Positions 16,646-25,084 of a stretch of DNA of 64,000 nucleotides are shown here, piece after piece. How positions within the stretch are numbered: position 1 is the stretch's first letter; each line of letters begins with the position of its first letter. A program made the translations under genes and the position numbers. Under the pieces are notes generated by a model, which saw only the letters and a program-made list of their open reading frames with translations, made no database searches and was not told the DNA's origin. The DNA comes from JAJYVT01 sp035534455 (GTDB taxonomy: Bacteria > Actinomycetota > Acidimicrobiia > Acidimicrobiales > RAAP-2), in assembly GCA_035534455.1 (NCBI GenBank), contig DATLRV010000038.1, positions 1 through 64,000 on the forward strand, given 5' to 3'.

Positions 16646-17239
16646 TCACCCGGTCTCGACGGGCACGAGCCGCCGGCGGGCCTGCGGCGGGACGTCGATC
16701 TTTCTCAGCGCGACGCGCCCGGTGCGCTGCAGGTCCAGCACGTCGTAGGTCTCGAGAAGGCCCTCGAAGCCGTCGAGCTTGTCGGGCGGCCCGGCCAGCA
16801 TGACGGTGAGGCGGTCGGCGCCGACGTCGACCACCTCTCCGCCGAAGACGCCCACGAGCTGGATCACCTGCGAGCGCGCCGCCGGGGCGGCGGCCACCGT
16901 CGCGAGCAGCAGCTCCCGCTGGACGGCGTCGGACGGCGCCAGCTCGGAGATGGTGACCACGTTCACCAGCTTGTCGAGCTGGTTCACGATCTGCTCGAGC
17001 GGTGCCGACTCGACGTCGACGACGATCGTGATCCGGCTGAACCGGTCGTCGTCGGTGGGTGCGACGGCGAGCGAGAAGATGTTGAAGCCGCGCCGCGAGA
17101 AGAGGCCCGCAACGCGCGCCAGCACCCCCGCCTTGTTCTCGACGAGGACGGTGAGGACGTGGTGGCGCTCCGCCGGCGCACTGGGCTGGCCGGGCACGCC
17201 CGGCGCACCGGCGGCGAACGATCCCCGCGGGGCGCTCAC
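16646..17239 (-). CDS. ilvN: acetolactate synthase small (regulatory) subunit
   Basis: It binds valine and regulates the IlvB catalytic subunit. The 197-residue product has an N-terminal ACT domain (HHVLTVLVENKAGVLARVAG, then FSRRGFNIFSLAVAPT) and a C-terminal ALS_ss domain (VQRELLLATVAA through the TYDVLDLQRTGRVALRK region). The first 22 residues are an extra Ala/Pro-rich tail. The GTG at 17239 overlaps the ilvB stop as GTGA; a second GTG at 17242 is an equal alternative. Coupling to ilvB fits a fixed subunit ratio. Confidence 0.94.
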   Translation of the reverse strand: MSAPRGSFAAGAPGVPGQPSAPAERHHVLTVLVENKAGVLARVAGLFSRRGFNIFSLAVAPTDDDRFSRITIVVDVESAPLEQIVNQLDKLVNVVTISELAPSDAVQRELLLATVAAAPAARSQVIQLVGVFGGEVVDVGADRLTVMLAGPPDKLDGFEGLLETYDVLDLQRTGRVALRKIDVPPQARRRLVPVETG

Positions 17240-19005
17240 CACTGCCGCTCCGCCATCTGGCGCTCCCAGGCGAGACGCTCGGCGTCCGCCCGCTCGGACT
17301 GCTCGGGGTGCACGACGATCTCGTCGTTGGACGCGCCGGCGGGCACCATCGGGAACACCTTCTCGAAGGCGTCGGTCCGGAAGTCGACCACGACGGGGCG
17401 GTCGTCGACGGCGTTGGCCTTCTCGATCGCCGGCGCCACCTCCTCGGGGCTCTCGGCGCGCAGGCCGACCGCACCCATCGCCTCGGCCCACTTCACGTAG
17501 TCGGGCAGGTCGGGCGAGAGGTAGACCTCCGAGTAGCGCTCGCCGTAGAACATCTCCTGCCACTGGCGCACCATGCCGAGGTACGCGTTGTTCAAGATCG
17601 CGACCTTGACCGGGATGCGTTCCGCCGCCGCCGTGACGAGCTCCTGGGCGGTCATCTGGAAGCACCCGTCGCCGTCGATCGCCCACACGGTGCGCTCGGG
17701 ACGGCCGACCTTGGCGCCGACGGCGGCGGGGACGGCGAACCCCATGGTGCCCGCGCCGCCCGAGTTGACCCAGGTGTAGGGGTGGTCGAACCGCCAGTAC
17801 TGGGACGCCCACATCTGGTGCTGCCCCACGCCGGACACGACGATGGTGTCCGCCGGCGAGAGGTCGCGCAGGGTCTCGACCACCATCTGCGGCTTGATCG
17901 GCGGTCCGTCGCTGTGCTCGTAGTGCAGCGGGACCTCGTGCTGCCAGCGTCGGAGCTGCTCCCACCACGGCCCGAGACGGGCGGCCGGGTCTCCCTCGCC
18001 GAACACCGGCGCGGCGGCCTCGGACAGTGCCTCGATCACGACCTTGCAGTCGCCGGTGATCGCGACGTCGGCGCGGCGCACCTTGTGCAGCTCTGCGGCG
18101 TCGATGTCCACGTGGACGACCTTGGCGCCGGGGGCGAACGCGTCGACGCGGCCGGTGACCCGGTCGTCGAAGCGCGCCCCGAGCGCGACCAGAAGGTCCG
18201 CCCGCTGCAGCGCCGTGACGGCCGTGTAGTTGCCGTGCATCCCGGGCATCCCCAGGCACTGGGGATGTGAGTCGGGGAAGGCGCCGCGCGCCATGAGCGT
18301 CGTCACCACCGGGAACCCCGTCCGCTCGGCGAGCGCCCGCAACGCCTCGGCCGCCCGCGCCTTCAAGACCCCGCCACCGACGTAGAGGACGGGCCGGCGT
18401 GCGGAGGCCATGAGGGCCACCGCATGCTCGACGTCGGCCCGCGCCGGCGCTCCTGGGAGGCGGTAGCCCGGGAGGTCCAGCGACTCGGGCCAGTGCCACT
18501 CCATCTCCTCGAACGACACGTCCTTGGGGACGTCGACGAGCACCGGGCCCGGACGTCCGGTCGTCGCGAGGTGGAACGCGGACGCCACGACCTCGGGGAT
18601 GTCCTGCGCGGACGTCACCAGCCAGTTGTGCTTGGTGATGCCCATCGTGACCCCGGTGATGTCGCACTCCTGGAAGGCGTCGGTCCCGATGGACCCGGTG
18701 GGGACCTGTCCTGAGATCACCACGAGCGGCGTCGAGTCCATGTAGGCGTTCGACAGCGGGGTCACGATGTTCGTCGCCCCGGGCCCGCTCGTCACCATCG
18801 CGACGCCGGGGCGCCCGGTCGCCATGGCGTACCCCTCGGCCATGTGGCCGGCACCTTGCTCGTGCCGGACGAGCACGTGGCGGATCGACGACGAGAGGAT
18901 CGGGTCGTAGACGGGCAGGATCGCGCCGCCGGGGAGGCCGAACATGACCTCCACGCCTTCCATCTCGAGGCTCTTGATGAGTGCTTGCGCTCCGGTGAGC
19001 TTCAT
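17236..19005 (-). CDS. ilvB: acetolactate synthase large (catalytic) subunit
   Basis: This thiamin-diphosphate enzyme condenses pyruvate with pyruvate or 2-oxobutyrate, the first common step for branched-chain amino acids. The 589-residue protein has the catalytic Glu in VRHEQGAGHMAEGYA, the FAD/TPP domain landmarks SGPGATNIVTP and GARFDDRVTG, and the TPP/Mg2+ motif from GDGCFQMTAQEL to AILNNAYLGMVRQWQ. The ATG at 19005 begins the usual MKLTGAQALIKSLE. A leader with a peptide, two hairpins and an attenuator lies directly upstream. It heads ilvB-ilvN-ilvC. Confidence 0.97.
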   Translation of the reverse strand: MKLTGAQALIKSLEMEGVEVMFGLPGGAILPVYDPILSSSIRHVLVRHEQGAGHMAEGYAMATGRPGVAMVTSGPGATNIVTPLSNAYMDSTPLVVISGQVPTGSIGTDAFQECDITGVTMGITKHNWLVTSAQDIPEVVASAFHLATTGRPGPVLVDVPKDVSFEEMEWHWPESLDLPGYRLPGAPARADVEHAVALMASARRPVLYVGGGVLKARAAEALRALAERTGFPVVTTLMARGAFPDSHPQCLGMPGMHGNYTAVTALQRADLLVALGARFDDRVTGRVDAFAPGAKVVHVDIDAAELHKVRRADVAITGDCKVVIEALSEAAAPVFGEGDPAARLGPWWEQLRRWQHEVPLHYEHSDGPPIKPQMVVETLRDLSPADTIVVSGVGQHQMWASQYWRFDHPYTWVNSGGAGTMGFAVPAAVGAKVGRPERTVWAIDGDGCFQMTAQELVTAAAERIPVKVAILNNAYLGMVRQWQEMFYGERYSEVYLSPDLPDYVKWAEAMGAVGLRAESPEEVAPAIEKANAVDDRPVVVDFRTDAFEKVFPMVPAGASNDEIVVHPEQSERADAERLAWERQMAERQW

Positions 19006-19042
19006 GTCGTCTCCGAAGTTCCTTGTGTGGTTCGTTGGTGGG

Positions 19043-19073
19043 GAATTGAAACGACCTCCCCGAAGGGAGGTCG
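19043..19073 (-). terminator. ilvB attenuator hairpin
   Basis: CGACCTCCC and GGGAGGTCG form a 9-bp stem with a 4-nt loop. They are followed on the minus strand by GTTTCAATT, an imperfect T tract. It lies between the branched-chain leader peptide and ilvB, and its placement indicates an attenuator. The interrupted T tract may make it a weaker terminator than the one before leuA. Confidence 0.65.
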
Positions 19074-19076
19074 GTC

Positions 19077-19103
19077 GGCGCGCGGCGTGGAAGGCCGCGC
19101 GCC
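19077..19103 (-). promoter_or_regulatory. pause or antiterminator hairpin of the ilvB leader
   Basis: GGCGCGCGGC and GCCGCGCGCC form a perfect 10-bp stem with a 7-nt loop. Its first base is shared with the leader-peptide stop codon, so a ribosome at the stop would keep it open. This matches the pause-hairpin position of other attenuation leaders. Confidence 0.5.
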
Positions 19104-19177
19104 TAGAGAATCAGTACGAGGGCCGAGCCGGCGAGGAACGCGGCGGCGGGGGTCGAGGGGGTGCGGGTGCCCGACAT
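19103..19177 (-). CDS. ilvL: ilvB leader peptide ending in ALVLIL
   Basis: The frame encodes 24 residues from ATG 19177. The first part is Thr/Pro/Ala-rich and the last six residues are Ala-Leu-Val-Leu-Ile-Leu. All three branched-chain amino acids thus occur immediately before TAG (codons CTC GTA CTG ATT CTC, of which GTA and ATT are rare in this GC-rich sequence). Stalling at these codons when Leu, Val or Ile tRNAs are uncharged would be expected to block the downstream attenuator. The ATG is only 9 nt past the -10 box, so the 5' untranslated region is almost absent. Confidence 0.7.
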   Translation of the reverse strand: MSGTRTPSTPAAAFLAGSALVLIL

Positions 19178-19186
19178 GGTCCGGGC

Positions 19187-19216
19187 ATCATGGCACACGT
19201 GGCACACGTGACGCAA
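19187..19216 (-). promoter_or_regulatory. promoter of the ilvB leader, with a direct repeat in the spacer
   Basis: On the minus strand a TTGCGT -35 (19216-19211) and a CATGAT -10 (19192-19187) are 18 bp apart. The spacer is exactly two copies of CACGTGTGC. The hexamers are moderate, so the call rests mainly on spacing to the leader peptide. Confidence 0.45.
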
Positions 19217-19221
19217 CGCCT

Positions 19222-20961
19222 CTAGGGCTCGGTGACCGCACCTTGGTCCGCTCCGGTGACGAGCCGGGCGTACTTTGCGAGGGCTCCCGTCGTGTAGCGG
19301 GGCGGGAACGGCTTGAGGGCGACGCGTCGTCGCGACAGCTCGTCGTCGGGCACCACGAGGTCCACGGTGTGCGCGTCGACGTCGATCCGGACCGTGTCGC
19401 CGTCTTCGACCAGGGCGATCGGCCCACCGTCGACGGCCTCGGGCGCGACGTGGCCGATGCACAGCCCGTGCGTGCCCCCGGAGAAGCGGCCGTCGGTGAC
19501 GAGCGCGCAGTCGCTCCCCCGCCCGGCGCCCTTCATGGCCCCGGTCACCGCGAGCATCTCCCGCATCCCCGGGCCCCCCTTGGGGCCCTCGTAGCGGATC
19601 ACGACGACGGTGCCGGGCTCGACGGCACCGGCCAGGATCGTGTCGAGGGCGGCCTGCTCCCCGTCGAAGACCCTCGCGCGGCCCTCGAACGTCGTCTGGT
19701 CGATCCCCGCCACCTTCACGACCGAGCCGTTCGGGGCCAGCGATCCACGGAGGATCGCAAGCCCTCCGTCGGTGTGGATCGGATCCGAGAGCCGGTGCAC
19801 GACCGTTCCGTCGGGGTCGGGCGGCGACAGGTCGGCCAGGTTCTCGGCGACGGTCTTCCCGCTCACCGTGAGGCAGTCGCCGTGGACGAGACCCGCCTCG
19901 AGCAGCTCGCGCATCACCATGGGGATGCCGCCGACGCGGTCGACGTCGACCATGTGGAACCTGCCGTGCGGCTTCGTGTCGGCGAGGTGCGGCACCCGGG
20001 CCGCGATGCGGTTGAAGTCCTCGAGCTCGAGGTCGACGCGCGCCTCGTGCGCGATCGCCATGAGGTGCAGGACCGCGTTCGTCGAGCCGCCGAGCGCCAT
20101 CACCACCGCGATGGCGTTCTCGAAGGCAGCCTTCGTCATGATCTGGCGCGGCCGGATGCCGCGCGCGAGCAGGTCGACGACCGCGCGACCCGACTCGTAG
20201 GCGAACTCGTCACGTCGTGCGTCCACCGCCGGTGCCGTGGCGCTGTTCGGCAGGGACATGCCGAGGGCTTCTGCGACCGAGGACATCGTGTTCGCGGTGA
20301 ACATGCCCGCGCACGAGCCCTCGGACGGGCAGGCGTGGCGCTCGATCAGCGCCAGCTCCTCGTCGCTCAGCGCGTCGACGGCGTGGGCGCCGACGGCCTC
20401 GAAGACGCTCACCACGTCGAGGGCGCGGTCGTCGAGGTGCCCGGGCAGGATCGTGCCGCCGTAGAGGAAGACGCTCGGCAGGTTCACCCGCGCGGCGGCC
20501 ATGAGCATCCCGGGGAGGGACTTGTCGCAGCCCGCGAACGTCACGAGCGCGTCGAATCGCTCGGCGTGCATCATGATCTCGATCGAGTCGCAGATAATCT
20601 CCCGGCTGACGAGCGACGCACGCATCCCCTCGTGGCCCATCGCGATCGCGTCAGACACGGCGATCGTGACGAACTCGAACGGGAACCCCCCCGCCACGCG
20701 CACCCCGTCCTTCGCCCGCTTCGCGAGACGGTCGAGGGACAGGTTGCAAGGGGTGACCTCGTTCCAGCTCGAGGCGACTCCCACCTGGGGCTTGTCCCAG
20801 TCCGCGTCGGTCATCCCGACCGCACGGAGCATCGCCCTCGCCGGGGCACGGGTCGGACCTTCGGTGACCTCGTAGCTGCGCGGCTTCATGCCGGGCCGCT
20901 CGGCGGCCTCGCTCGGGTTCGTCATCGTCCGGGCCTGCCCGTCATCGGTCTCCTCACGCAC
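19222..20961 (-). CDS. ilvD: dihydroxy-acid dehydratase
   Basis: It dehydrates dihydroxy acids to 2-oxo acids in branched-chain synthesis and needs an iron-sulfur cluster. Cluster cysteines are seen in VTPCNLSLDRLAKR, FAGCDKSLPGMLMAAAR and CPSEGSCAGMFTANTMSS; other family blocks are ALGGSTNAVLHLMAIAHEA and DGRFSGGTHGLCIGHVAPEA. The GTG at 20961 gives 579 residues and is preferred because GGAGGAGG lies about 5 nt upstream. The ATG at 20925, 12 codons later, has no ribosome-binding site. The gene follows gatB by 38 bp on the same strand and precedes the ilvB leader, so it probably belongs to the gat operon rather than to the attenuated one. Confidence 0.95.
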   Translation of the reverse strand: MREETDDGQARTMTNPSEAAERPGMKPRSYEVTEGPTRAPARAMLRAVGMTDADWDKPQVGVASSWNEVTPCNLSLDRLAKRAKDGVRVAGGFPFEFVTIAVSDAIAMGHEGMRASLVSREIICDSIEIMMHAERFDALVTFAGCDKSLPGMLMAAARVNLPSVFLYGGTILPGHLDDRALDVVSVFEAVGAHAVDALSDEELALIERHACPSEGSCAGMFTANTMSSVAEALGMSLPNSATAPAVDARRDEFAYESGRAVVDLLARGIRPRQIMTKAAFENAIAVVMALGGSTNAVLHLMAIAHEARVDLELEDFNRIAARVPHLADTKPHGRFHMVDVDRVGGIPMVMRELLEAGLVHGDCLTVSGKTVAENLADLSPPDPDGTVVHRLSDPIHTDGGLAILRGSLAPNGSVVKVAGIDQTTFEGRARVFDGEQAALDTILAGAVEPGTVVVIRYEGPKGGPGMREMLAVTGAMKGAGRGSDCALVTDGRFSGGTHGLCIGHVAPEAVDGGPIALVEDGDTVRIDVDAHTVDLVVPDDELSRRRVALKPFPPRYTTGALAKYARLVTGADQGAVTEP

Positions 20962-20999
20962 GGTTCCTCCTCCGCTGCACGCCAAACCCATCTTCGCGC

Positions 21000-22430
21000 T
21001 CACCCTCGGAGACGCCGGAGCTCGGCCGCGATCGCCTTCCCGTCGGCCTTCCCGCCCGTCGCCCGCATCACGAGACCGGTGAAGAAGCCGGCCAGCTTGT
21101 CCTCGCCCCCGCAGTACCTCGCCCACTCGTCGGGGTTCGCATCGACGGCCTCGCGCACCGCGGCCGCCAGCGTGCCCTCCGAGAGCGCCTCGAACCCCTT
21201 CTCCGCGGCGATCGCCGCGGGGTCGCCGCCGCCTGCAGACATGAGCTCTCGGAGCACCGCCTTCGCCTGGGTGGCCGTGAGCGCCCCCCGGGTCTCCATC
21301 ACCACGAGCGCGCCGAAGGCCGCGGGATCGAGCGCGCGGGCCGCGTCGAGGTCGGCGGCAAGCTCGTTGGCGGCGCGCACGAGCGCGAGCTCGGCCGGCG
21401 CGCCCTGCGCCGCCGCGGCGACGACCAGGTCGTCGAGCCCCTGGCCCACGACGACGTGCACCTGGTCCACCTGCTGGGCAGCCGGGGCACCGCCGAGCAG
21501 CCCGTGCAGGCGCTCGCGGCGCGCGGCGGGCAGCAGCCCGATCGCCCCGGCGGCGCGCGCCTGCCACGCCGGGTCCGGGGCGAGAGGGACGAGGTCGGGC
21601 TCGGGGAAGTACCGGTAGTCGAAGGCCTCCTCCTTCGACCTGAGGGGGATCGTTCGGCCGGCGTCCTCGTCCCAGTGCCGGGTCTCCTGGCGCACGACCC
21701 CTGTCGCCTCCAGGAGCGGCACCTGGCGGTCGACCTCGTGGTCGATCGCTCGTCCGAGCGAGCGGAGCGAGTTCAGGTTCTTGATCTCACAACGCGTGCC
21801 GTACGCGTCCGCGCCGGCCCGCCGCACCGACACGTTCGCGTCCACCCTTAGGGAGCCCTCCTCCATCTTCCCGTCGGATGCGCCCGTCGCCACCAGCACC
21901 GCCTGCAGCTCTGTGACGTAGCGGCGCGCCTGCGCGGAGGACCGGATGTCGGGCTCGCTCACGATCTCGACGAGCGGCACGCCGGCGCGGTTGTAGTCGA
22001 CGAGGGCGTAGTCCGCGGCGTGGATGCGCCCCGTGTCTCCCTGGTGCGACGTCTTGCCGGTGTCCTCCTCGATGTGCGCGCGCACGATGCGGACGCGGCT
22101 CGAGTCGGGGAGCTCGAGCCAGCCCCCCACGTTGATCGGCTCGTCGTACTGGCTGATCTGGTAGTCCTTGGGCATGTCGGGATAGAAGTAGTTCTTGCGG
22201 TGGAAGGTCGACGGGCGCACCTCGCAGTTGAGCGCCGTCCCGATCCGCATCGCGAGCTCGACCGCGAATTCGTTCAGCACCGGCAGCGAGCCGGGGAGCC
22301 CGAGGCAGACCGGGCAGACGTTCGTGTTCGGCTCGGCGCCGAACTCGTTCCGGCAGCAGCAGAAGAGCTTCGTCGCCGTCTTCAGCTCGCAGTGGACCTC
22401 GAGCCCGATCACCGTCTCCCACGCACTCAT
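21000..22430 (-). CDS. gatB: Asp-tRNA(Asn)/Glu-tRNA(Gln) amidotransferase subunit B
   Basis: GatB phosphorylates the misacylated Asp or Glu on tRNA, and GatA supplies ammonia, to make Asn-tRNA or Gln-tRNA. The 476-residue protein begins WETVIGLEVHCELKTATKLFC, with the zinc cysteines in LFCCCRNEFG and NVCPVCLGLPG. ALVDYNRAGVPLVEIVSEPD and KNLNSLRSL follow. A YqeY/GatB tail domain that binds the tRNA elbow covers about residues 330-476. The ATG at 22430 overlaps the gatA stop as ATGA. Confidence 0.97.
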   Translation of the reverse strand: MSAWETVIGLEVHCELKTATKLFCCCRNEFGAEPNTNVCPVCLGLPGSLPVLNEFAVELAMRIGTALNCEVRPSTFHRKNYFYPDMPKDYQISQYDEPINVGGWLELPDSSRVRIVRAHIEEDTGKTSHQGDTGRIHAADYALVDYNRAGVPLVEIVSEPDIRSSAQARRYVTELQAVLVATGASDGKMEEGSLRVDANVSVRRAGADAYGTRCEIKNLNSLRSLGRAIDHEVDRQVPLLEATGVVRQETRHWDEDAGRTIPLRSKEEAFDYRYFPEPDLVPLAPDPAWQARAAGAIGLLPAARRERLHGLLGGAPAAQQVDQVHVVVGQGLDDLVVAAAAQGAPAELALVRAANELAADLDAARALDPAAFGALVVMETRGALTATQAKAVLRELMSAGGGDPAAIAAEKGFEALSEGTLAAAVREAVDANPDEWARYCGGEDKLAGFFTGLVMRATGGKADGKAIAAELRRLRG

Positions 22431-23881
22431 GTCCCACGCTCGCCATCGGCGGCGCGCCGTGCCGCCGCCCGCTCGAGCTCGGCCGCCACCTGGAACATCC
22501 GGCCCTCGCAGAGGGCGGGGGCGAGCACCTGGACCCCGACGGGCAGCCCGTCGTCCCCCGCGCCGAACGGCACGCTGATGGCGGGGTGTCCGGAGAGGTT
22601 GGACGGGATGGTGCATACGTCGGACATGTACATCGCGAGCGGGTCCGCCGTGCGCTCGCCGATCGGGAAGGCCGTGGTCGGTGCCGTGGCGCCGAGCAGC
22701 ACGTCGACGCGCTCGTACGCGCGGTCGAAGGCGCGGATGATGAGCGTGCGCACCCGCTGCGCCTTTCCGTAGTACGCGTCGTAGTAGCCGGCGGACAGGG
22801 CGTAGGTGCCGAGCATGATGCGGCGCTTCACCTCCGGGCCGAACCCGGCCGTCCGCGTCGCCGTGTTCATCGCGGCCACGTCCGGCCCGTCCACACGCAG
22901 CCCGTAGCGCACCCCGTCGTAGCGGGACAGGTTCGACGACGCCTCCGCCGGCGCGATGAGGTAGTACGCCGAGAGGCCGAAGCGCATCTCGGGCATCGAC
23001 AGGTCCTCGACCTGCGCGCCGGACCGGGCCAGGTCCTCCGCGGCCTCACGGACCCGGCGCGCCACGTCGGGGGCGGTGTCGTCGAGAAGCTCGGCGACGA
23101 CCCCCACCCGCAGGCCGTCGACCCCGGCATCGAGCGAGCGGCCGATCTCGGGCGCCGGACGGTCGATCGACGTGCTGTCGAGGGGGTCGTGGCCGGCGAT
23201 CACCTCGAGCAGCGCGGCGGCGTCGGCCACCGAGCGTGCGAAGGGACCGATCTGGTCGAGGGAGCTCGCGAACGCGACCAGGCCGTAGCGCGACACGAGC
23301 CCGTAGGTCGGCTTCATCCCGACGGTGCCGCAGAGCGCCGCGGGCTGGCGGACCGATCCCCCCGTGTCCGAGCCGAGCGCCAGCGGGACGAGCCCGGCCC
23401 CGACGGCCGCTGCGGAGCCCCCCGAGGACCCCCCGGGGACCCGGGTCGGGTCCATCGGATGACGGGTCGGCCCGGCGCACGAGTTCTCCGTCGACGAGCC
23501 CATCGCGAACTCGTCGAGGTTGGTCTTGCCCACCACGACCGCCCCCGCGGCACGAAGGCGCCCGACCACCGTCGCGTCGTACGGCGGCCGCCATCCCTCC
23601 AGGATCCGCGAGGCGCAGGTGGTGGGGATCCCGCGGGTGCAGAGGTTGTCCTTGAGCGCAATGGGGACGCCGGCGAGCGGCCCGGGGTCGCGCCCGGCCG
23701 CCACCGCCCGGTCGACCGCGTCGGCCGCCGTCCTCGCCTCGTCGGCGGCGACGTGGAGGAAGGCGTGCAGCTCGGGGTCGCGCCCCGCGATCGCCTCGAG
23801 CGCGGCATCGGTGACGGACCGGGCGGTGCGCTCGCCCCTGCGGACCGCGCCGGCGATGGCGAGCGCGCTCTCGGGGCTCAC
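22427..23881 (-). CDS. gatA: Asp-tRNA(Asn)/Glu-tRNA(Gln) amidotransferase subunit A
   Basis: This amidase-signature subunit hydrolyses glutamine to feed the GatB site. The 484-residue protein has the Ser-cisSer-Lys triad: Lys in GVPIALKDNLCTRG, and the two serines in PGGSSGGSAAAVGAG and LGSDTGGSVRQPAALCG. The order and spacing are normal. GTG 23881 overlaps the gatC stop as GTGA, and the stop overlaps the gatB start. The three subunits therefore form a tightly coupled unit. Confidence 0.97.
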   Translation of the reverse strand: MSPESALAIAGAVRRGERTARSVTDAALEAIAGRDPELHAFLHVAADEARTAADAVDRAVAAGRDPGPLAGVPIALKDNLCTRGIPTTCASRILEGWRPPYDATVVGRLRAAGAVVVGKTNLDEFAMGSSTENSCAGPTRHPMDPTRVPGGSSGGSAAAVGAGLVPLALGSDTGGSVRQPAALCGTVGMKPTYGLVSRYGLVAFASSLDQIGPFARSVADAAALLEVIAGHDPLDSTSIDRPAPEIGRSLDAGVDGLRVGVVAELLDDTAPDVARRVREAAEDLARSGAQVEDLSMPEMRFGLSAYYLIAPAEASSNLSRYDGVRYGLRVDGPDVAAMNTATRTAGFGPEVKRRIMLGTYALSAGYYDAYYGKAQRVRTLIIRAFDRAYERVDVLLGATAPTTAFPIGERTADPLAMYMSDVCTIPSNLSGHPAISVPFGAGDDGLPVGVQVLAPALCEGRMFQVAAELERAAARRAADGERGT

Positions 23882-24186
23882 GGCGCCTCCCCCACGATCC
23901 TCGGCACCTTGAACCTGCCGTCCTCCACGTCAGGGGCGGCGGCGAGCACCTCCTCGCGGTCGAGCCCGGGACAGGCCTCGTCCGTCCGGAGCACGTTGCG
24001 CAGGGGCAACGGGTGGGCCGTCGGCGCCACGTCCGCCACGTCGAGGGCGGCCACGTCCCGGGCGTGCTCGATCACCCTGGCGAGTTGGCCGGTGAACGTG
24101 TCGAGCTCCTCCGCGCTGAGCGAGAGCCGTGCGAGCGCGGCCACGTGCGCGACGTCGTCACGGCCCAGCGTCGGCGGCTCGCTCAT
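23878..24186 (-). CDS. gatC: Asp-tRNA(Asn)/Glu-tRNA(Gln) amidotransferase subunit C
   Basis: GatC is the small belt subunit that wraps around the GatA-GatB interface. The 102-residue product has the usual size and pattern: DDVAHVAALARLSLSAEELD, then QLARVIEHARDVAALD and the C-terminal RFKVPRIVGE. ATG 24186 overlaps the stop of the hydrolase gene as ATGA. Confidence 0.93.
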   Translation of the reverse strand: MSEPPTLGRDDVAHVAALARLSLSAEELDTFTGQLARVIEHARDVAALDVADVAPTAHPLPLRNVLRTDEACPGLDREEVLAAAPDVEDGRFKVPRIVGEAP

Positions 24187-24959
24187 GTCTCCTCCTCGCC
24201 CGGGGCCCGCGCCGTGACTGCGGTGACGAATGCCTCGATGCGGTCCTCGACCTCCTCGTGGTCGTAGTCCACCATCGCATTGTGGTAGCTCCGCTCGAGC
24301 CAGACGCGCTCGACGGGTCCGAGCACCGACGACGCGACGAGGTCGCCGTTGACCGATGGCACGACGTGGTCGGCCCGGCTCGAGAGCAGGAGCACCGGGC
24401 ACTCGATCGTGCCGAGGGCGAGCGCGACCTCTTCGAGCCCCTCGTTGAGCGAGAGGAAGGCGGCGACCGGCGCGCCCTCGTAGCTGGGGGACGAGGCGGC
24501 CGGGTCCGCGGTGTCGGGCCCCTCGCCCTTCCACACCGTCGTCCCGGACTCGATCAGGGCTCGTGCACCCGAGCGGATCTCGTCGTCGAAGGGCTCGACG
24601 AGGGGGTTCACGAGCGCGAGCCCACGGATCTCGGGATGGCGCTCGGCGAGCCAGCAAGCCAGGGCACCGCCCATGGAGTGGCCGACCACCGCGACCCTCG
24701 GGCATCGTGACCGCAGGGCCGTGTACGCCTCCTCGGCCGCCTCGGCCCAGTCCCCCCAGCGCAGCGGCACGAGGTCCTCGACCGCCGTCCCGTGGCCGGG
24801 GAGGAGCGGGGCCTCCACGCTCGTGCCCTTGGCGGCCAGCTTCTCCGCGGTGCGCCGCATGCCGAAGGGGCTCCCGCAGAACCCGTGGACGAGGAGGGCG
24901 CCGCCGGGGCCGCCGGCGGCGGAGATCGGCGCCGCGCCGGGAAGCATCGGGGCGGGCAT
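24183..24959 (-). CDS. alpha/beta hydrolase, esterase/monoacylglycerol-lipase-like
   Basis: The 258-residue protein resembles Est30-type carboxylesterases. The oxyanion region is LLVHGFCGSPFGM, the nucleophile Ser is in VVGHSMGGALACWLA, the acid is the Asp of SSRADHVVP, and the His is in SYHNAMVDYDHEE. There is no signal peptide, so it is probably cytoplasmic. The ATG at 24959 begins the compact core. It heads a run of coupled genes (hydrolase-gatC-gatA-gatB), although no functional link to tRNA amidation is known. Confidence 0.87.
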   Translation of the reverse strand: MPAPMLPGAAPISAAGGPGGALLVHGFCGSPFGMRRTAEKLAAKGTSVEAPLLPGHGTAVEDLVPLRWGDWAEAAEEAYTALRSRCPRVAVVGHSMGGALACWLAERHPEIRGLALVNPLVEPFDDEIRSGARALIESGTTVWKGEGPDTADPAASSPSYEGAPVAAFLSLNEGLEEVALALGTIECPVLLLSSRADHVVPSVNGDLVASSVLGPVERVWLERSYHNAMVDYDHEEVEDRIEAFVTAVTARAPGEEET

Positions 24960-25084
24960 CTCCCGGACTCTATCGACAGCGCCGCGCCCGCTTCCCCGGG
25001 GCGGGCCGTAACCTCTGCGACGACACGAACGGCGGACCAGGCGAGTGCCGCCCGCGACATCGCCCGAGGGCCGAAGGAGGCTCG

